Below, one piece after another: positions 17,051-26,800 of a DNA stretch of 64,000 nucleotides. Origin of the DNA: Clostridia bacterium (GTDB lineage: Bacteria; Bacillota; Clostridia; Oscillospirales; CAG-272); assembly GCA_017622085.1 (NCBI GenBank), contig JAGARU010000124.1:49298-113297 (forward strand), read 5' to 3'. The translations under genes and the position numbers were made by a program. Numbering within the stretch: position 1 is the stretch's first letter; each line of letters begins with the position of its first letter. The notes under the pieces were generated by a model. The model searched no databases. It was not told where the DNA came from and worked only from the letters and a program-made list of their open reading frames with translations.

Positions 17051-17239
17051 TCACTTTTTTCGGCGGAGCAGGGAGATAAGCTCCCATAGGCCCAACGCAA
17101 TAAAGGCAATTGCCAAAAATAACGTAACCGTCCATTTTCCCATGGGCTCTCCTGCGCCGGGAAGCACGATGTAGCTAATCACAGCGGCAAGACCCACCGT
17201 CAGCTGGAAAATGGGCGCCAGCCATTGAAGAAATCTCAT
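17051..17239 (-). CDS. Small two-helix membrane protein
   Basis: Family not recognised. The 62-residue product has two hydrophobic helices (about 6-27 and 37-57), a short loop with Pro-Gly-Ala-Gly-Glu-Pro, and a basic C-terminal RRKK. The ATG at 17239 is preceded by TGAGGTGA at good distance. It lies 26 bp after the second MutS-like gene and 8 bp before the next miniprotein, with no terminator in between, so it belongs to that transcript. Size and topology resemble the next protein, but sequence similarity between them is not obvious. Confidence 0.65.
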   Translation of the reverse strand: MRFLQWLAPIFQLTVGLAAVISYIVLPGAGEPMGKWTVTLFLAIAFIALGLWELISLLRRKK

Positions 17240-17265
17240 ATTGTCACCTCATATTATGTTATGAG

Positions 17266-18756
17266 TTACGAAGGCAGTTTTTCCAACTTGTATTGCTGGG
17301 CCCCATGCATGGTCTGCATTTTTACAATGCCCTCGTCGGAGAATCGGTCAAACAGGTCGTGAAGATGGGTTACCAAGATCCATCCGCCGCCCATTTGGTT
17401 GATGTAATTCAGAATGGGGTAAAGTCCCTCCGCGCCCTCGGAATAAGCCGTGGTCTGGAAGGTCTCGTTCAAAATTACCAGCGATCCGGGAAGAAGCGCA
17501 TCGATGATCTTCACGACCTCGCGCACCTCCTGCTCAAATCGACCGGCATCGTTGCCGGCGGAGAACTCCTTCTCTCCGGAGGCGAACTGGGTGTAAAGGG
17601 AGCGGCGCAGTCCCACCTTTGCTGTAGCGGCGCACACGGGCAGACCGCTCTGTGCCATCAGCTGAGCACAGCAAATGGAACGCAAATAAACGGTTTTTCC
17701 ACTGTTGTTCTCACCGCGGATCAGGATGCCGCGCACGTTCTCGGCAAAATGTACGTCGTTGGCCACGATCTTATCGGGTGTAACCGTGGTGGCACACAGG
17801 AATACGTCCCGCAACTCAGTACATTCTATGGCAGTCGTATCGGAGATCTCGGGGAAGCAAACGGGCAAATTCATCTTTTCCATGCCCCGATGGAAGGCGT
17901 TGCCGAACTGATAGAACCGCATTTCCTCGCCAAGAGTGGAAAATTCTTCCTCCAGCGCGCGGACAATAGCGGTCAGGATCTCGTTTACCTCCGCAAAGGC
18001 CGCGCCGAGGATGGCTTCCCGCAAGGGATCCGACACGTTGGAAAGAGTAACCTGAGGGGTAACGTCCTCCTCGACGGTTTTATCCTTCTTTTCAAACAGC
18101 CGCTTGAAAAATCCAGTGGTTACCGTGTTACCTCCGGTCTTCTGAGAGACCCGAAGCAGCTCGCAATCGGTGATTTTTGCCATCTCGCTTACCTGAAGGC
18201 GAATGGAATTACAATCGCTCAGGGTAATATCGGAAAAGCGCAAAATATACTGTAAGAAATCCTTGGAGGCAGGCGAGGTCAGCTCGGCCAGCCGATCCCG
18301 CAGACGGGTCAAGCCCTCGGAGGAAACGTTGGCTTTCTCAAACAGCGCATAGGTGGTTTCAAAGCCATTGAAATAAGAGGCGATGGCCTGAATGGCCAAG
18401 TGAAGCAGGGAAACGGTGTTGCTGTACTCGTGTCCCGCATCACCCGAATGGATCACCGCCATGGCCTGCATGCGGTTGCGCCGATGCTCACCGCCGATGG
18501 TGGCCAGATGCTCCAGTGCATCCCGCAGGCGGAGCATAAAATTGGCATCTGCCAAAAAGTCCTTTAATACGTCCTGGCGGTAAAGAATATCCTCCCGGCA
18601 GAGCAAGGGCTTTGCAAGCAGCTCCAGTACGAATTTCTGCCGCTTGGTGTCCACACAAAAGGCGGATACGGAGCGGTCAAGGGAAAGATCGTACAGTAAG
18701 TTCTTATCAAGGACGGCTGTGGGCTCTTCGGTTTTATAAAGCAGAGATAATTTCAT
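17266..18756 (-). CDS. MutS-like ABC ATPase without mismatch domain (second of a pair)
   Basis: The 496-residue protein ends in a MutS-type ATPase domain. Walker A is GENNSGKT at 348-355, the Walker B region is SLVILNETF with Asn430-Glu431, and the H-loop region is WILVTHLHDLFD. The first 300 residues are helical, resembling the MutS core and clamp. There is no N-terminal mismatch-reading domain (no Phe-x-Glu) and no Smr or MutS2 tail. In MutS the Walker B pair is Asp-Glu, and here Asn replaces Asp. It overlaps the first MutS-like gene by four bases (ATGA), which points to a heterodimer. The biological role is unknown, and mismatch repair is not supported. Confidence 0.8.
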   Translation of the reverse strand: MKLSLLYKTEEPTAVLDKNLLYDLSLDRSVSAFCVDTKRQKFVLELLAKPLLCREDILYRQDVLKDFLADANFMLRLRDALEHLATIGGEHRRNRMQAMAVIHSGDAGHEYSNTVSLLHLAIQAIASYFNGFETTYALFEKANVSSEGLTRLRDRLAELTSPASKDFLQYILRFSDITLSDCNSIRLQVSEMAKITDCELLRVSQKTGGNTVTTGFFKRLFEKKDKTVEEDVTPQVTLSNVSDPLREAILGAAFAEVNEILTAIVRALEEEFSTLGEEMRFYQFGNAFHRGMEKMNLPVCFPEISDTTAIECTELRDVFLCATTVTPDKIVANDVHFAENVRGILIRGENNSGKTVYLRSICCAQLMAQSGLPVCAATAKVGLRRSLYTQFASGEKEFSAGNDAGRFEQEVREVVKIIDALLPGSLVILNETFQTTAYSEGAEGLYPILNYINQMGGGWILVTHLHDLFDRFSDEGIVKMQTMHGAQQYKLEKLPS

Positions 18757-20222
18757 CGCTTGCCCAGCCTCCTTGCAAGATCATCCCGTGTCAGGGCGTA
18801 TTTTTTCAAAATATCAGCGGCATAGGAGGAGCGGAGAGAGTCGCTCTTCACAATGCGGAAGGTGCGTCGGTTGTCATCGGATACGTCAATAACCGTATTA
18901 AACACCGTATATCCATGATCGTTCACTTCGTGGAAGTGGGTCACGAACAGGGAGAAGCAACCCAGCTCCTTGAACTTGGCGGAATAAGCCAAGGTCAGCT
19001 CACGACCCTTCTTGTCGTCCGTGCCGGAAAAGGTTTCGTTGAGTAGCAGGAACGCATCGTTTTTTGCAATTGCCAAAATTTGATCCACACGCTTCTGCTC
19101 GTCAAATAAGCGTCCGCTGCTGTCGAAGCGTTCGTCGGTGGTAAAGTGGGTAAATACCTGGCGGAAGGGATAGATCTCTGCGTCGTCCGCAAAGATCGGA
19201 CATCCCGTCAGGAATAAAATCAGGTTAATGGCAATGGTGCGAATGTACGTGGTTTTGCCACCGCCGTTGGCGCCGGTCAGGAAGCACACCCGATCCCGCT
19301 CGGAAAAGTCAATGTCGTTTGGAACGATGCGCACCTCTCCCTTCAAGGTGAGGGAGATGTCGTGAGCGCGTGTGGCGCGATATTTGCGGTCTTTTGCGAT
19401 GGCGGGGAAACAGACTGGGATGTCCAGGTTTTGCGCTTTTTTGATCAAATCACAAACTGAGGTGTAGAACTGCAGCTCCTCTCTTAAAAGGAGAACCTCG
19501 CTTTTCATCTGCGGCTTCATATCCGCACGGAATTTCCGCAAAACAGCAAACTCCTCAGGATAAAGCTGAGCCAGCCCGTCCGAGAGCGCGCCGTCGGGGA
19601 AGAGCGACTTCTGCCGTCCGCTGGGGACTACGTGAATACCCAGCGCCGCCGCCAGCTCGGAAATTGTCTCGCAGGCAGAGCGCTCGATCTCTGCGGGGCT
19701 CTGCTCCTCTGCACGAAGGGTAACCTCGGAGAGCACGATGTCTGAGTTCAGCGTGCAAATAGGTTTTAGACAAGCGTCGATATTGCCGATCGCCTGGTCA
19801 AAATCCGCAAGGAATTTTAAGCTTTCCTCCCCGTTTGCAAAATCCAGAAGCCCGCGGGAGAAGGGAACGTCCTTTGGCAGATCGCGGAGCGCCAATAAAA
19901 CGTTGCGGTATTTTTTTGCATTTTCTGCAAAAAGAACCAGCGTTTCGTATTCGGTTTTTGCCTGCCGCGTGGCATCCTGGGTGCGGCTGTAGGCGGCTAA
20001 AGCCAGCTCCAGCGCCTCGTAGGGCGCGGAGGTTGCCTCATCCGACAGCTTGCGGAAAATCGCCTGCCGTGCCACGATTTCCTCGGGCGAGCAGGGATCC
20101 TGCATTTTTTTGACAGTGGGTGCGGGCAAAAGTCGGTCCAGATTGACGTCATCAAATACCTGTGCGGCTATTCTGTCCTCGCTCGGGCGTTCCTCCCGAA
20201 ACCATAACAGTGACGGAAACAT
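18753..20222 (-). CDS. MutS-like ABC ATPase without mismatch domain (first of a pair)
   Basis: The 489-residue protein has a helical core (about 1-300), then a MutS-type ATPase. Walker A is GANGGGKTT at 317-325, a signature-like stretch runs about 361-383 (TTDERFDSSGRLFDEQKRVD), Walker B is FLLLNETFSGTD with Asn395-Glu396, and the H-loop is LFVTHFHEVND. It lacks mismatch-recognition and Smr domains. The Asp to Asn change in Walker B is shared with its neighbour. The two proteins are only distantly alike outside the ATPase, so this is an old duplication. It heads a four-gene unit from a consensus promoter. Possible roles include structural DNA/RNA handling or a membrane-linked process with the miniproteins. 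Confidence 0.82.
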   Translation of the reverse strand: MFPSLLWFREERPSEDRIAAQVFDDVNLDRLLPAPTVKKMQDPCSPEEIVARQAIFRKLSDEATSAPYEALELALAAYSRTQDATRQAKTEYETLVLFAENAKKYRNVLLALRDLPKDVPFSRGLLDFANGEESLKFLADFDQAIGNIDACLKPICTLNSDIVLSEVTLRAEEQSPAEIERSACETISELAAALGIHVVPSGRQKSLFPDGALSDGLAQLYPEEFAVLRKFRADMKPQMKSEVLLLREELQFYTSVCDLIKKAQNLDIPVCFPAIAKDRKYRATRAHDISLTLKGEVRIVPNDIDFSERDRVCFLTGANGGGKTTYIRTIAINLILFLTGCPIFADDAEIYPFRQVFTHFTTDERFDSSGRLFDEQKRVDQILAIAKNDAFLLLNETFSGTDDKKGRELTLAYSAKFKELGCFSLFVTHFHEVNDHGYTVFNTVIDVSDDNRRTFRIVKSDSLRSSYAADILKKYALTRDDLARRLGKR

Positions 20223-20253
20223 GGGCTACCTCCGGAAAATAGTACTTTTGTTT

Positions 20254-20283
20254 ATTATAGCACCGCCGCCCACTTTCTGTCAA
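20254..20283 (-). promoter_or_regulatory. Promoter of the MutS-like/miniprotein unit
   Basis: On the minus strand TTGACA (20283-20278) and TATAAT (20259-20254) are 18 bp apart. CCGGAGGT and the ATG at 20222 follow. Between this promoter and the plus-strand one at 20437 I see only a short ACAAGC/GCTTGT repeat at 20306-20320 and no gene. Confidence 0.85.
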
Positions 20284-20436
20284 TAAAGACATCCACAAGA
20301 AACGGACAAGCGATGCTTGTGTGCCGGTGTCAAGATCAGTATATCATGACCGGAGGTGAAAATAAAGAACGGAAGAAGCAAAATAAGCCCTCCTATTTTT
20401 CTTGCGGCGGCAAAATAAAAGGAGTATCGCATTTTG

Positions 20437-20466
20437 TTGACAATGGCAGGGGTTTTATGGTACAAT
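20437..20466 (+). promoter_or_regulatory. Promoter of the epimerase/radical SAM/tcdA unit
   Basis: TTGACA at 20437-20442 and TACAAT at 20461-20466, 18 bp apart, 32 bp before the start codon. Confidence 0.8.
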
Positions 20467-20498
20467 ATTAGTTAGATTAAATTATGGGGGATATCGGT

Positions 20499-21374
20499 AT
20501 GATCTACAGTATTGAAAATGAAATTTTATCCGTCAGCGCCGACACAAAGGGCGGCGAGCTTGCCTCGGTTAAGCGCAAGGACACGGGAATCGAATATCTC
20601 TGGCAGGGCGATGCCGCTTATTGGACCGGCCGTGCCTATAATCTCTTTCCCATCTGCGGTCGCTTGACGGAAGGGAAGTATACCTATCGCGGCCAGACCT
20701 ATGAAATGGGCTCCCACGGCTTCGTCCGCAACAGCCAAATGACGTTGGTGGAGCAAACGGAACGCTCCATGACCTTCCGCCTGACCGATTCGGCGGAAAC
20801 GATGGCACAGTACCCCTTCTCCTTTGTCTTCGATGTGACTTATACACTTGTGGAAAATAAATTGATCCATCGCTTTACGGTGAAAAACACGGGTGATGAT
20901 GAGCTCCTCTTCACCTTGGGCGGTCATCCCGGATTCAATCTTCCGCTGGGCGACGACGTGCCCTTTGAGGATTGGTATCTGGAGTTTGACGCCCCTTGCA
21001 AGCCGGAATATATCGTATTCAGCGCCGCGTGCCTTTGTGATGGCTACGCGCCCTACGCGCTGAAGGATGACTGTGTCATGCCCCTGCGTCACGACTTGTT
21101 TGATAACGATGCAATTTTCCTTAAGGATACGGCCAAGGGTGTAACGCTGAAAAGCGACCGATCCACCCATGGGGTGCACGTAGCTTATCCCGACATGACC
21201 CACGTGGGTGTTTGGCATAAGCCTAAAACCGATGCGCCCTACGTATGTATTGAGCCTTGGTACGGAGTTCCCTCCGACGACGGTGTCATTGACGATTTCT
21301 CCACCAAGCGCGGTATGCTTCGCTTGTTGCCCGGTGAGACCTATAGCACCGATATGGAGATCATTCTGTTCTGA
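20499..21374 (+). CDS. Aldose 1-epimerase family protein (LacX-like)
   Basis: The 291-residue protein belongs to the galactose mutarotase fold, LacX-type branch, which interconverts alpha and beta anomers of free sugars. Family features are ENEILSVSADTKGGELASVKRK at the start, FPICGRL, MGSHGFVRNS with the catalytic-type His, LGGHPGFNLPL with the second His, and CIEPWYGVPSDDG with the catalytic Glu near the end. An ATG at 20484 is possible, but GGGGGAT lies between it and the ATG at 20499 and makes a proper ribosome site, so I use 20499. The TGA overlaps the ATG of the radical SAM gene by one base. Confidence 0.87.
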   Translation: MIYSIENEILSVSADTKGGELASVKRKDTGIEYLWQGDAAYWTGRAYNLFPICGRLTEGKYTYRGQTYEMGSHGFVRNSQMTLVEQTERSMTFRLTDSAETMAQYPFSFVFDVTYTLVENKLIHRFTVKNTGDDELLFTLGGHPGFNLPLGDDVPFEDWYLEFDAPCKPEYIVFSAACLCDGYAPYALKDDCVMPLRHDLFDNDAIFLKDTAKGVTLKSDRSTHGVHVAYPDMTHVGVWHKPKTDAPYVCIEPWYGVPSDDGVIDDFSTKRGMLRLLPGETYSTDMEIILF

Positions 21375-23107
21375 TGCGCCCCTATAAGGTCACGCTTTGT
21401 GCGTTGAACTCCCGCTATTCCCACACATCCTTGTCTGTCCGATGCCTGAGGGCGGCGATTGACCGGACCTTTGATCGTGCCTTGGTGACCTGTACCGTGG
21501 TGGAGGGCACCGTCAACGAATCACAGGATGCCGTTCTGTCCCGCCTCGAAGCTGAACGTCCAACGCTTTTGGGCCTGTCCTGTTACATTTGGAACGTCAA
21601 GGAAATGCTATCTTTGGCAAATGACTATAAAGCCTTACACCCCGAAGTGCACATTGTCCTCGGCGGTCCGGAGGTTTCTTATCGCCCGGCAGAAATTCTC
21701 GCCTCTCACCCGGCCGTTGACTACGTGCTCTCCGGCGAAGGGGAAGAGCCTCTTCCGGCGCTTATTCGCGTGCTGCTAAGTGAGCGTTCTTTTGATGAGG
21801 TGTCTGCGCTTTCCTACCGCCGAGAGGATGGTGCTGTTGCTGTGGGCGTACCCCATATAAGCTCTCAGGATCCCGGCTCTCCCTATCGCGGAATGGACGT
21901 GTCCGGCCTGCAGGGGCGAATCGCTTATTTGGAGAGTAGCCGTGGCTGTCCGTACCGCTGTACCTTCTGTCTGTCCGGCCGATGCGGTACTGTCCGCTAT
22001 TTTGATATGGAACGGGTCAAATCCGATCTGCTCCACTTGGCTGAAAACGGTGTCCGGATCATTAAATTTGTGGACCGCACCTTCAATGCCGACCGGAGCT
22101 ATGCGCACGCATTCTGGCAATGGATTGCCACCGAATACGGCCGTGCTATACCGAAGGGGACGCGTGTTCATTTTGAGATCTCCGGCGAGTGCTTGAGTGA
22201 TGCTTCGTTTTCCATTTTGTCCGCGATGCCCGTTGGCGCGATCCAGCTGGAGGTAGGGCTTCAAAGCTTCCATCCGCCCACGTTGCGTGCCATCCGCCGC
22301 AACCCGGATACCGGCCGATTGGAGGAAAATATCCGCCGTTTGACGGCGCTAAAAAATATCCATACCCACATTGACCTTATTGCCGGCTTGCCGTATGAGA
22401 ATTATGCCACCTTTACCCGTGGATTTGACCGCGCCTATTCCTTGGGTGCCAATATGCTGCAGCTTGGTTTCTTAAAGCTTCTGCCCGGTGCACCCATGAC
22501 TGAGGAAGGGGAGGTGCAGTACCCATGCGCGTATTCTCCCGAACCTCCCTATGAGGTGATCGAAACCGACGCGATTTCAGCCGCTGAGCTGGACAAGCTC
22601 CGACTTGCGGAAGATGCTTTGGAACGGCTCGGCAACAGCGGTCGCTTTTCGCGAACGCTTGGCTATTTGATCGACACCTGCGGTCTCCGCCCCTACGAGC
22701 TATTTTACGGCTTCGCGGTTTACGTCAGAGAGCACGGGACGGCAAAGGCGCTGGATCCGTATACAAATGCCTTTGCGACCTATGCCTCCGCACTGTCAGG
22801 GGTGGAAGCCCCTCGCCTTCTTGACTTTATGGTCTATGACCGCATGGCCACCAATTCATCCGGCGTGATCCCGGATGGAATCCGGAATTTTGACAAACGA
22901 CTAAAACAAATCCGCCTGTGCCTGAACGCGGATCCCTCCACGCGGGAGCTGCCGGGTATTCGCCGTACCCTTGCCGCCCTTCGGGACGGGGATACGGTTC
23001 TTTGGGCGGATTACCGTAACCCCGATCCCGTAACCGGGGAATACACCGTCCACGCGTGTTCGATGCGGATGCTTCTGTCCCGCCGCGCGGAAAGTGAGGT
23101 AACATGA
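21374..23107 (+). CDS. B12-binding radical SAM protein (DUF4080 type)
   Basis: The 577-residue protein starts with a cobalamin-binding-like Rossmann domain (residues 5-140, containing LGLSCYIWNVKEM, VLGGPEVSYRP and YVLSGEGE). The radical SAM domain follows, with the cluster motif CPYRCTFC in RGCPYRCTFCLSG, then GVRIIKFVDRTFNAD and QLEVGLQS. The C-terminal part (from about 390) matches the DUF4080 extension. Such enzymes use a 4Fe-4S cluster and SAM to make a 5'-deoxyadenosyl radical, but the substrate of this branch is unknown. B12 use is uncertain because the DxHxxG signature is not apparent. It overlaps genes on both sides (ATG sharing and ATGA). Confidence 0.85.
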   Translation: MRPYKVTLCALNSRYSHTSLSVRCLRAAIDRTFDRALVTCTVVEGTVNESQDAVLSRLEAERPTLLGLSCYIWNVKEMLSLANDYKALHPEVHIVLGGPEVSYRPAEILASHPAVDYVLSGEGEEPLPALIRVLLSERSFDEVSALSYRREDGAVAVGVPHISSQDPGSPYRGMDVSGLQGRIAYLESSRGCPYRCTFCLSGRCGTVRYFDMERVKSDLLHLAENGVRIIKFVDRTFNADRSYAHAFWQWIATEYGRAIPKGTRVHFEISGECLSDASFSILSAMPVGAIQLEVGLQSFHPPTLRAIRRNPDTGRLEENIRRLTALKNIHTHIDLIAGLPYENYATFTRGFDRAYSLGANMLQLGFLKLLPGAPMTEEGEVQYPCAYSPEPPYEVIETDAISAAELDKLRLAEDALERLGNSGRFSRTLGYLIDTCGLRPYELFYGFAVYVREHGTAKALDPYTNAFATYASALSGVEAPRLLDFMVYDRMATNSSGVIPDGIRNFDKRLKQIRLCLNADPSTRELPGIRRTLAALRDGDTVLWADYRNPDPVTGEYTVHACSMRMLLSRRAESEVT

Positions 23108-23826
23108 ACGAGCAATTTGCCCGCTCCGAGGCCATCTTCGGCACGGAGGCAATGGAAAAGCTGAAGCATTCCCACGTAGCCGTGTTTGGCATTGGCGGCG
23201 TGGGCGGATACGCCGTGGAGGCGCTGGCCCGTGGCGGTGTGGGAGCACTGTCTCTGATCGATAGCGATACCGTTTCCGTCACCAACATCAACCGCCAGAT
23301 CATTGCCCTTCATTCTACGGTAGGGCAGTACAAAACGGAGGTTGCCGCCGCCCGTGCGCGGGATATCAATCCCGAGATTATTGTCCATACCCATAACGTG
23401 TTCTTTACACCCGATACGGCATCGGATTTTGACTTTTCTGTCTACGACTACGTGATTGACGCCGTAGATACGGTCGCTGCAAAAATCGCCCTTGTCATGC
23501 GTGCCAAGGAATATAACGTGCCCATTATCAGCGCTATGGGCGCGGGAAACAAGCTGGATCCAACCGCCTTTACCGTGGCGGATATTTATAAAACCACCGT
23601 CTGCCCTTTGGCACGCGTGATGCGCCGGGAGCTGAAGGCTCGTGGCGTCCGCCGATTGAAGGTGGTATATTCCACCGAGGAAGGAAAACGGATCGACCTG
23701 TCGGAGAGTGAGCCCTCAAACGGCCGCCATCCTCCGGCCAGTACGTCCTTCGTCCCCGGTGTTATGGGTTTGATTCTGGCAGGTGAGGTCATAAAGGACC
23801 TGGCCGCCCCGCAAAATGAGAACTAA
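23104..23826 (+). CDS. tcdA: tRNA threonylcarbamoyladenosine dehydratase
   Basis: TcdA (CsdL) uses ATP to cyclise t6A37 of tRNA to ct6A. The 240-residue protein has the E1-like ThiF/MoeB fold with the nucleotide motif VFGIGGVGGYAVEALARGG (about 21-39), the DSDTVSVTNINRQ segment with the conserved Asp and Arg, the DAVDTVAAK motif, and the C-terminal TSFVPGVMGLILAGEVIKDL. It lacks the zinc cysteines of ThiF/MoeB, as TcdA can. The start overlaps the radical SAM gene (ATGA). tsaC, an earlier step of the same modification, is also in this window but in another operon. Confidence 0.9.
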   Translation: MNEQFARSEAIFGTEAMEKLKHSHVAVFGIGGVGGYAVEALARGGVGALSLIDSDTVSVTNINRQIIALHSTVGQYKTEVAAARARDINPEIIVHTHNVFFTPDTASDFDFSVYDYVIDAVDTVAAKIALVMRAKEYNVPIISAMGAGNKLDPTAFTVADIYKTTVCPLARVMRRELKARGVRRLKVVYSTEEGKRIDLSESEPSNGRHPPASTSFVPGVMGLILAGEVIKDLAAPQNEN

Positions 23827-23850
23827 TTTATCTTTATTTGGAGGTAAGAT

Positions 23851-26800
23851 ATGAGAGACACATTTCGCAAGGTAAATACCTTGGTAGAAAAGCTCCGCTC
23901 CTGCATTGTGGAAAAGAACATCGAGATCGGCTCGATTCTTTCTTGTCCCTGCGGTTATAAGACGGACAATACGCTTCCTGCCAAGGAGGATATGACCCCC
24001 TTCGCCCCCAACGACACCTGGGGCGCCGAGCGCGATTCCCATTGCTGGTTCCGCCTGGAGGTGGACGTGCCTGAGGATTGCCGCGGCAAGGAGATCGAGC
24101 TTTCCGTTCGTACGGAGCTGGACGGCTGGGATGCAGTTAACCCTCAGTTTATTGCTTACGTAAACGGCAAAATGACCCAGGGAATGGATACCAACCACAC
24201 CACTGTTCCCCTGACGGGCGCCGATCACTATGTAATCTATCTGTACGGTTATTCTGGCCCACAGACCCACCATCTTCGCTTCTTTGCAGACATTTCTGTG
24301 ATCCGCACAGATGTTAGACAATTGTATTATGATCTGGAAGTGCCCCTGCGCCTCTTCGATTATCTGGAAGATGACAGCTACGAGTACGCCCAGATCCTTA
24401 CATACCTTGACCGTGCCGTTACTCGGCTGAATATGCTGGTTCTCCCCTCGGATGAGTTTTTTGCAACTGTAAAAGATGCAGAAACCTACATCCGGAAGGA
24501 GTTCTATGGCAAGTTCTGCCGCAAAAACGACACCGCCGCCATTTGTATCGGCCACACTCATATCGATATTGCATGGCTTTGGACCATTGCCCAGACCCGT
24601 GAAAAGGCACAGCGTTCTTTCTCCACCGTAATCAACTTGATGAAGCGCTATCCCGAGTACAAGTTTATGTCCTCTCAGGCGTACCTCTATAAGGCGGTTA
24701 AGGAAGAGACTCCCGAGCTTTACGAGGAGATCAAAGCCATGATCAAGGCCGGCCGCTGGGAAGTGGAAGGCGCCATGTGGGTTGAGGCAGACTGCAACCT
24801 TTCCTCCGGTGAGAGCCTTGTGCGCCAGGTTATGTACGGAAAGCAGTTCTTCAAGGATGAGTTTGACGTGGACAGCCACGTTCTCTGGCTGCCGGACGTG
24901 TTTGGCTACTCGGCCGCCTTACCGCAGATTCTTCGCAAGAGCGGTGTCGATTGGTTTGTTACCTCCAAGATCGGCTGGAACGACACTAACAAGATGCCTT
25001 ACGATATTTTCTCCTGGCGAGGAATTGACGGCACGGAAATCAACTCCTATTTCCTTACTGCTCAACCCAAGATTCGCGGTCAGAAGCCTGCCCGGGAAAC
25101 AACTTATATCCCGAACACTCTCCCCGCAACCCTTGCCGGTGCTTATGAGCGCCTTCAGCAGAAGAATTTGACCAACGAGGCCATTGTGACCTTCGGCTTC
25201 GGTGACGGCGGCGGCGGACCTACCGCGGACCAGCTGGAAATCCTTCGCCGCGCCGAGTACGGTATCCCCGGCACCAATCATAGCGAAATCCGTTTTGCCG
25301 GTGATTTTCTTGCCAAGCTGGAAAAGAAAATCCAGAACAACCCCTATCTGCCCAGATGGCAGGGCGAGCTCTACCTTGAGTTCCACCGCGGAACCCTTAC
25401 TTCTATTGGACGCAATAAGCGCAATAACCGCAAGAGTGAGTTTGCGTTCCTCGATACCGAAATGCAGTCTGTAATGGCCAACAAGCTGTTGGGAAAGGCC
25501 TACCCCAAGGCCGAGCTGCATGAGGGCTGGGAAATCATCCTCACCGACCAGTTCCACGATATCATCCCCGGCTCCTCCATTCCCCAGGTTTACGAGGATA
25601 CCGACCGCGATTACAAAAAGCTCTTTGCCTTTGCCGACGGCGTCCGCTCTGATATCCGTCGCCAGCTCCTCGCGCACATTGCGGCAGAGGGCAAATACGT
25701 AGTGTTCAACGGCAATTCCTTCCCCGTAAGCTCCTGTGTCATCATCAACGGTGAGGCTGTTTACGTAGAAAACGTTCCTGCTAAGGGCTATAAGGTCGTG
25801 GATGCTCCCGTTTGCGAGAGTCGCGTAACCGTGTCGGAGGATCTCCATTCCATCGAGACCCCCTTCTTCCGTGTAAAGCTGGATAAGAACTTCAACATTT
25901 CCCGCCTGTACGACAAGAAGTGCCGCCGCGAGGTGTTGAAGAAGGGCGCGCTGGGCAACCGAATGGTGGCTCTTCAGGATTACCCCGATTGCTATGATGC
26001 TTGGGAGTTCCAGCAGGGCTCTAACGATAAGGATTACCCCATTGATGACGTTCAGTCTGCAACTCTTGTGAACTGCGGCGCCAAGACCGGTATCCGCATC
26101 GTTCGCCGCCACATGGATAGCTTGATCTCCCAGACCATTTGGTTCTATTCCGATATTAAGAAGATCGACTTTGATACCAACGTAGACTGGCATCAGATAC
26201 ACCAGGTGCTCAAGGTGTCCTTCCCCGTAGATGTAAACTCCGATCGCGCCACCTATGAGATTCAGTTTGGTACCATCGAGCGTCCTACCCACACCAACAC
26301 CTCTTGGGATAAGGCCAAGTATGAGGTTTGCGGACATAAGTACGCCGACCTGTCCGAGGGCGACTACGGCGTCAGCCTTGTCAACGATTGTAAGTACGGC
26401 TATGACATTCACGATTCCGATATGCGTCTCACGCTGATCAAGTCCGGCATGAACCCCAGCAACAACCCTGAGGATAAGAACGACCAGGGCGAGCATATCT
26501 TCACCTATTCCATCTGTCCTCACGCTGGCGATCTGAACCATTGCGATACCGTCAAGCTGGCCTACGATCTGAACCTTCCTCTGGTAGCGGAGCAGGGCAT
26601 CGCCGGAGACGGCACTCTGCCGAACGAGTATTCTCTTGTCCGTTGCGATAAGGATCATGTGATCGTTGAAACGGTCAAGGAAGCAGAAAAGGATGATTCC
26701 GTGATCGTTCGTGCTTACGAGACCAAGAACACCCGCACCAAGGCCACCTTTACCTTCGGCTTTGACGTAAGCGAGGTTGCTCTTTGCGACCTTTCTGAAA

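Noticed and set aside
17266..20222. Assignment of the MutS-like pair as MutS, MutS2 or MutL partners
   Set aside because: No Phe-x-Glu mismatch domain, no Smr domain, short length, and no mutL nearby.
20336..20470. A 41-codon frame starting ATG-ACC-GGA-GGT before the epimerase promoter
   Set aside because: No ribosome site, and it runs through the promoter of the epimerase gene; chance is the simplest reading.
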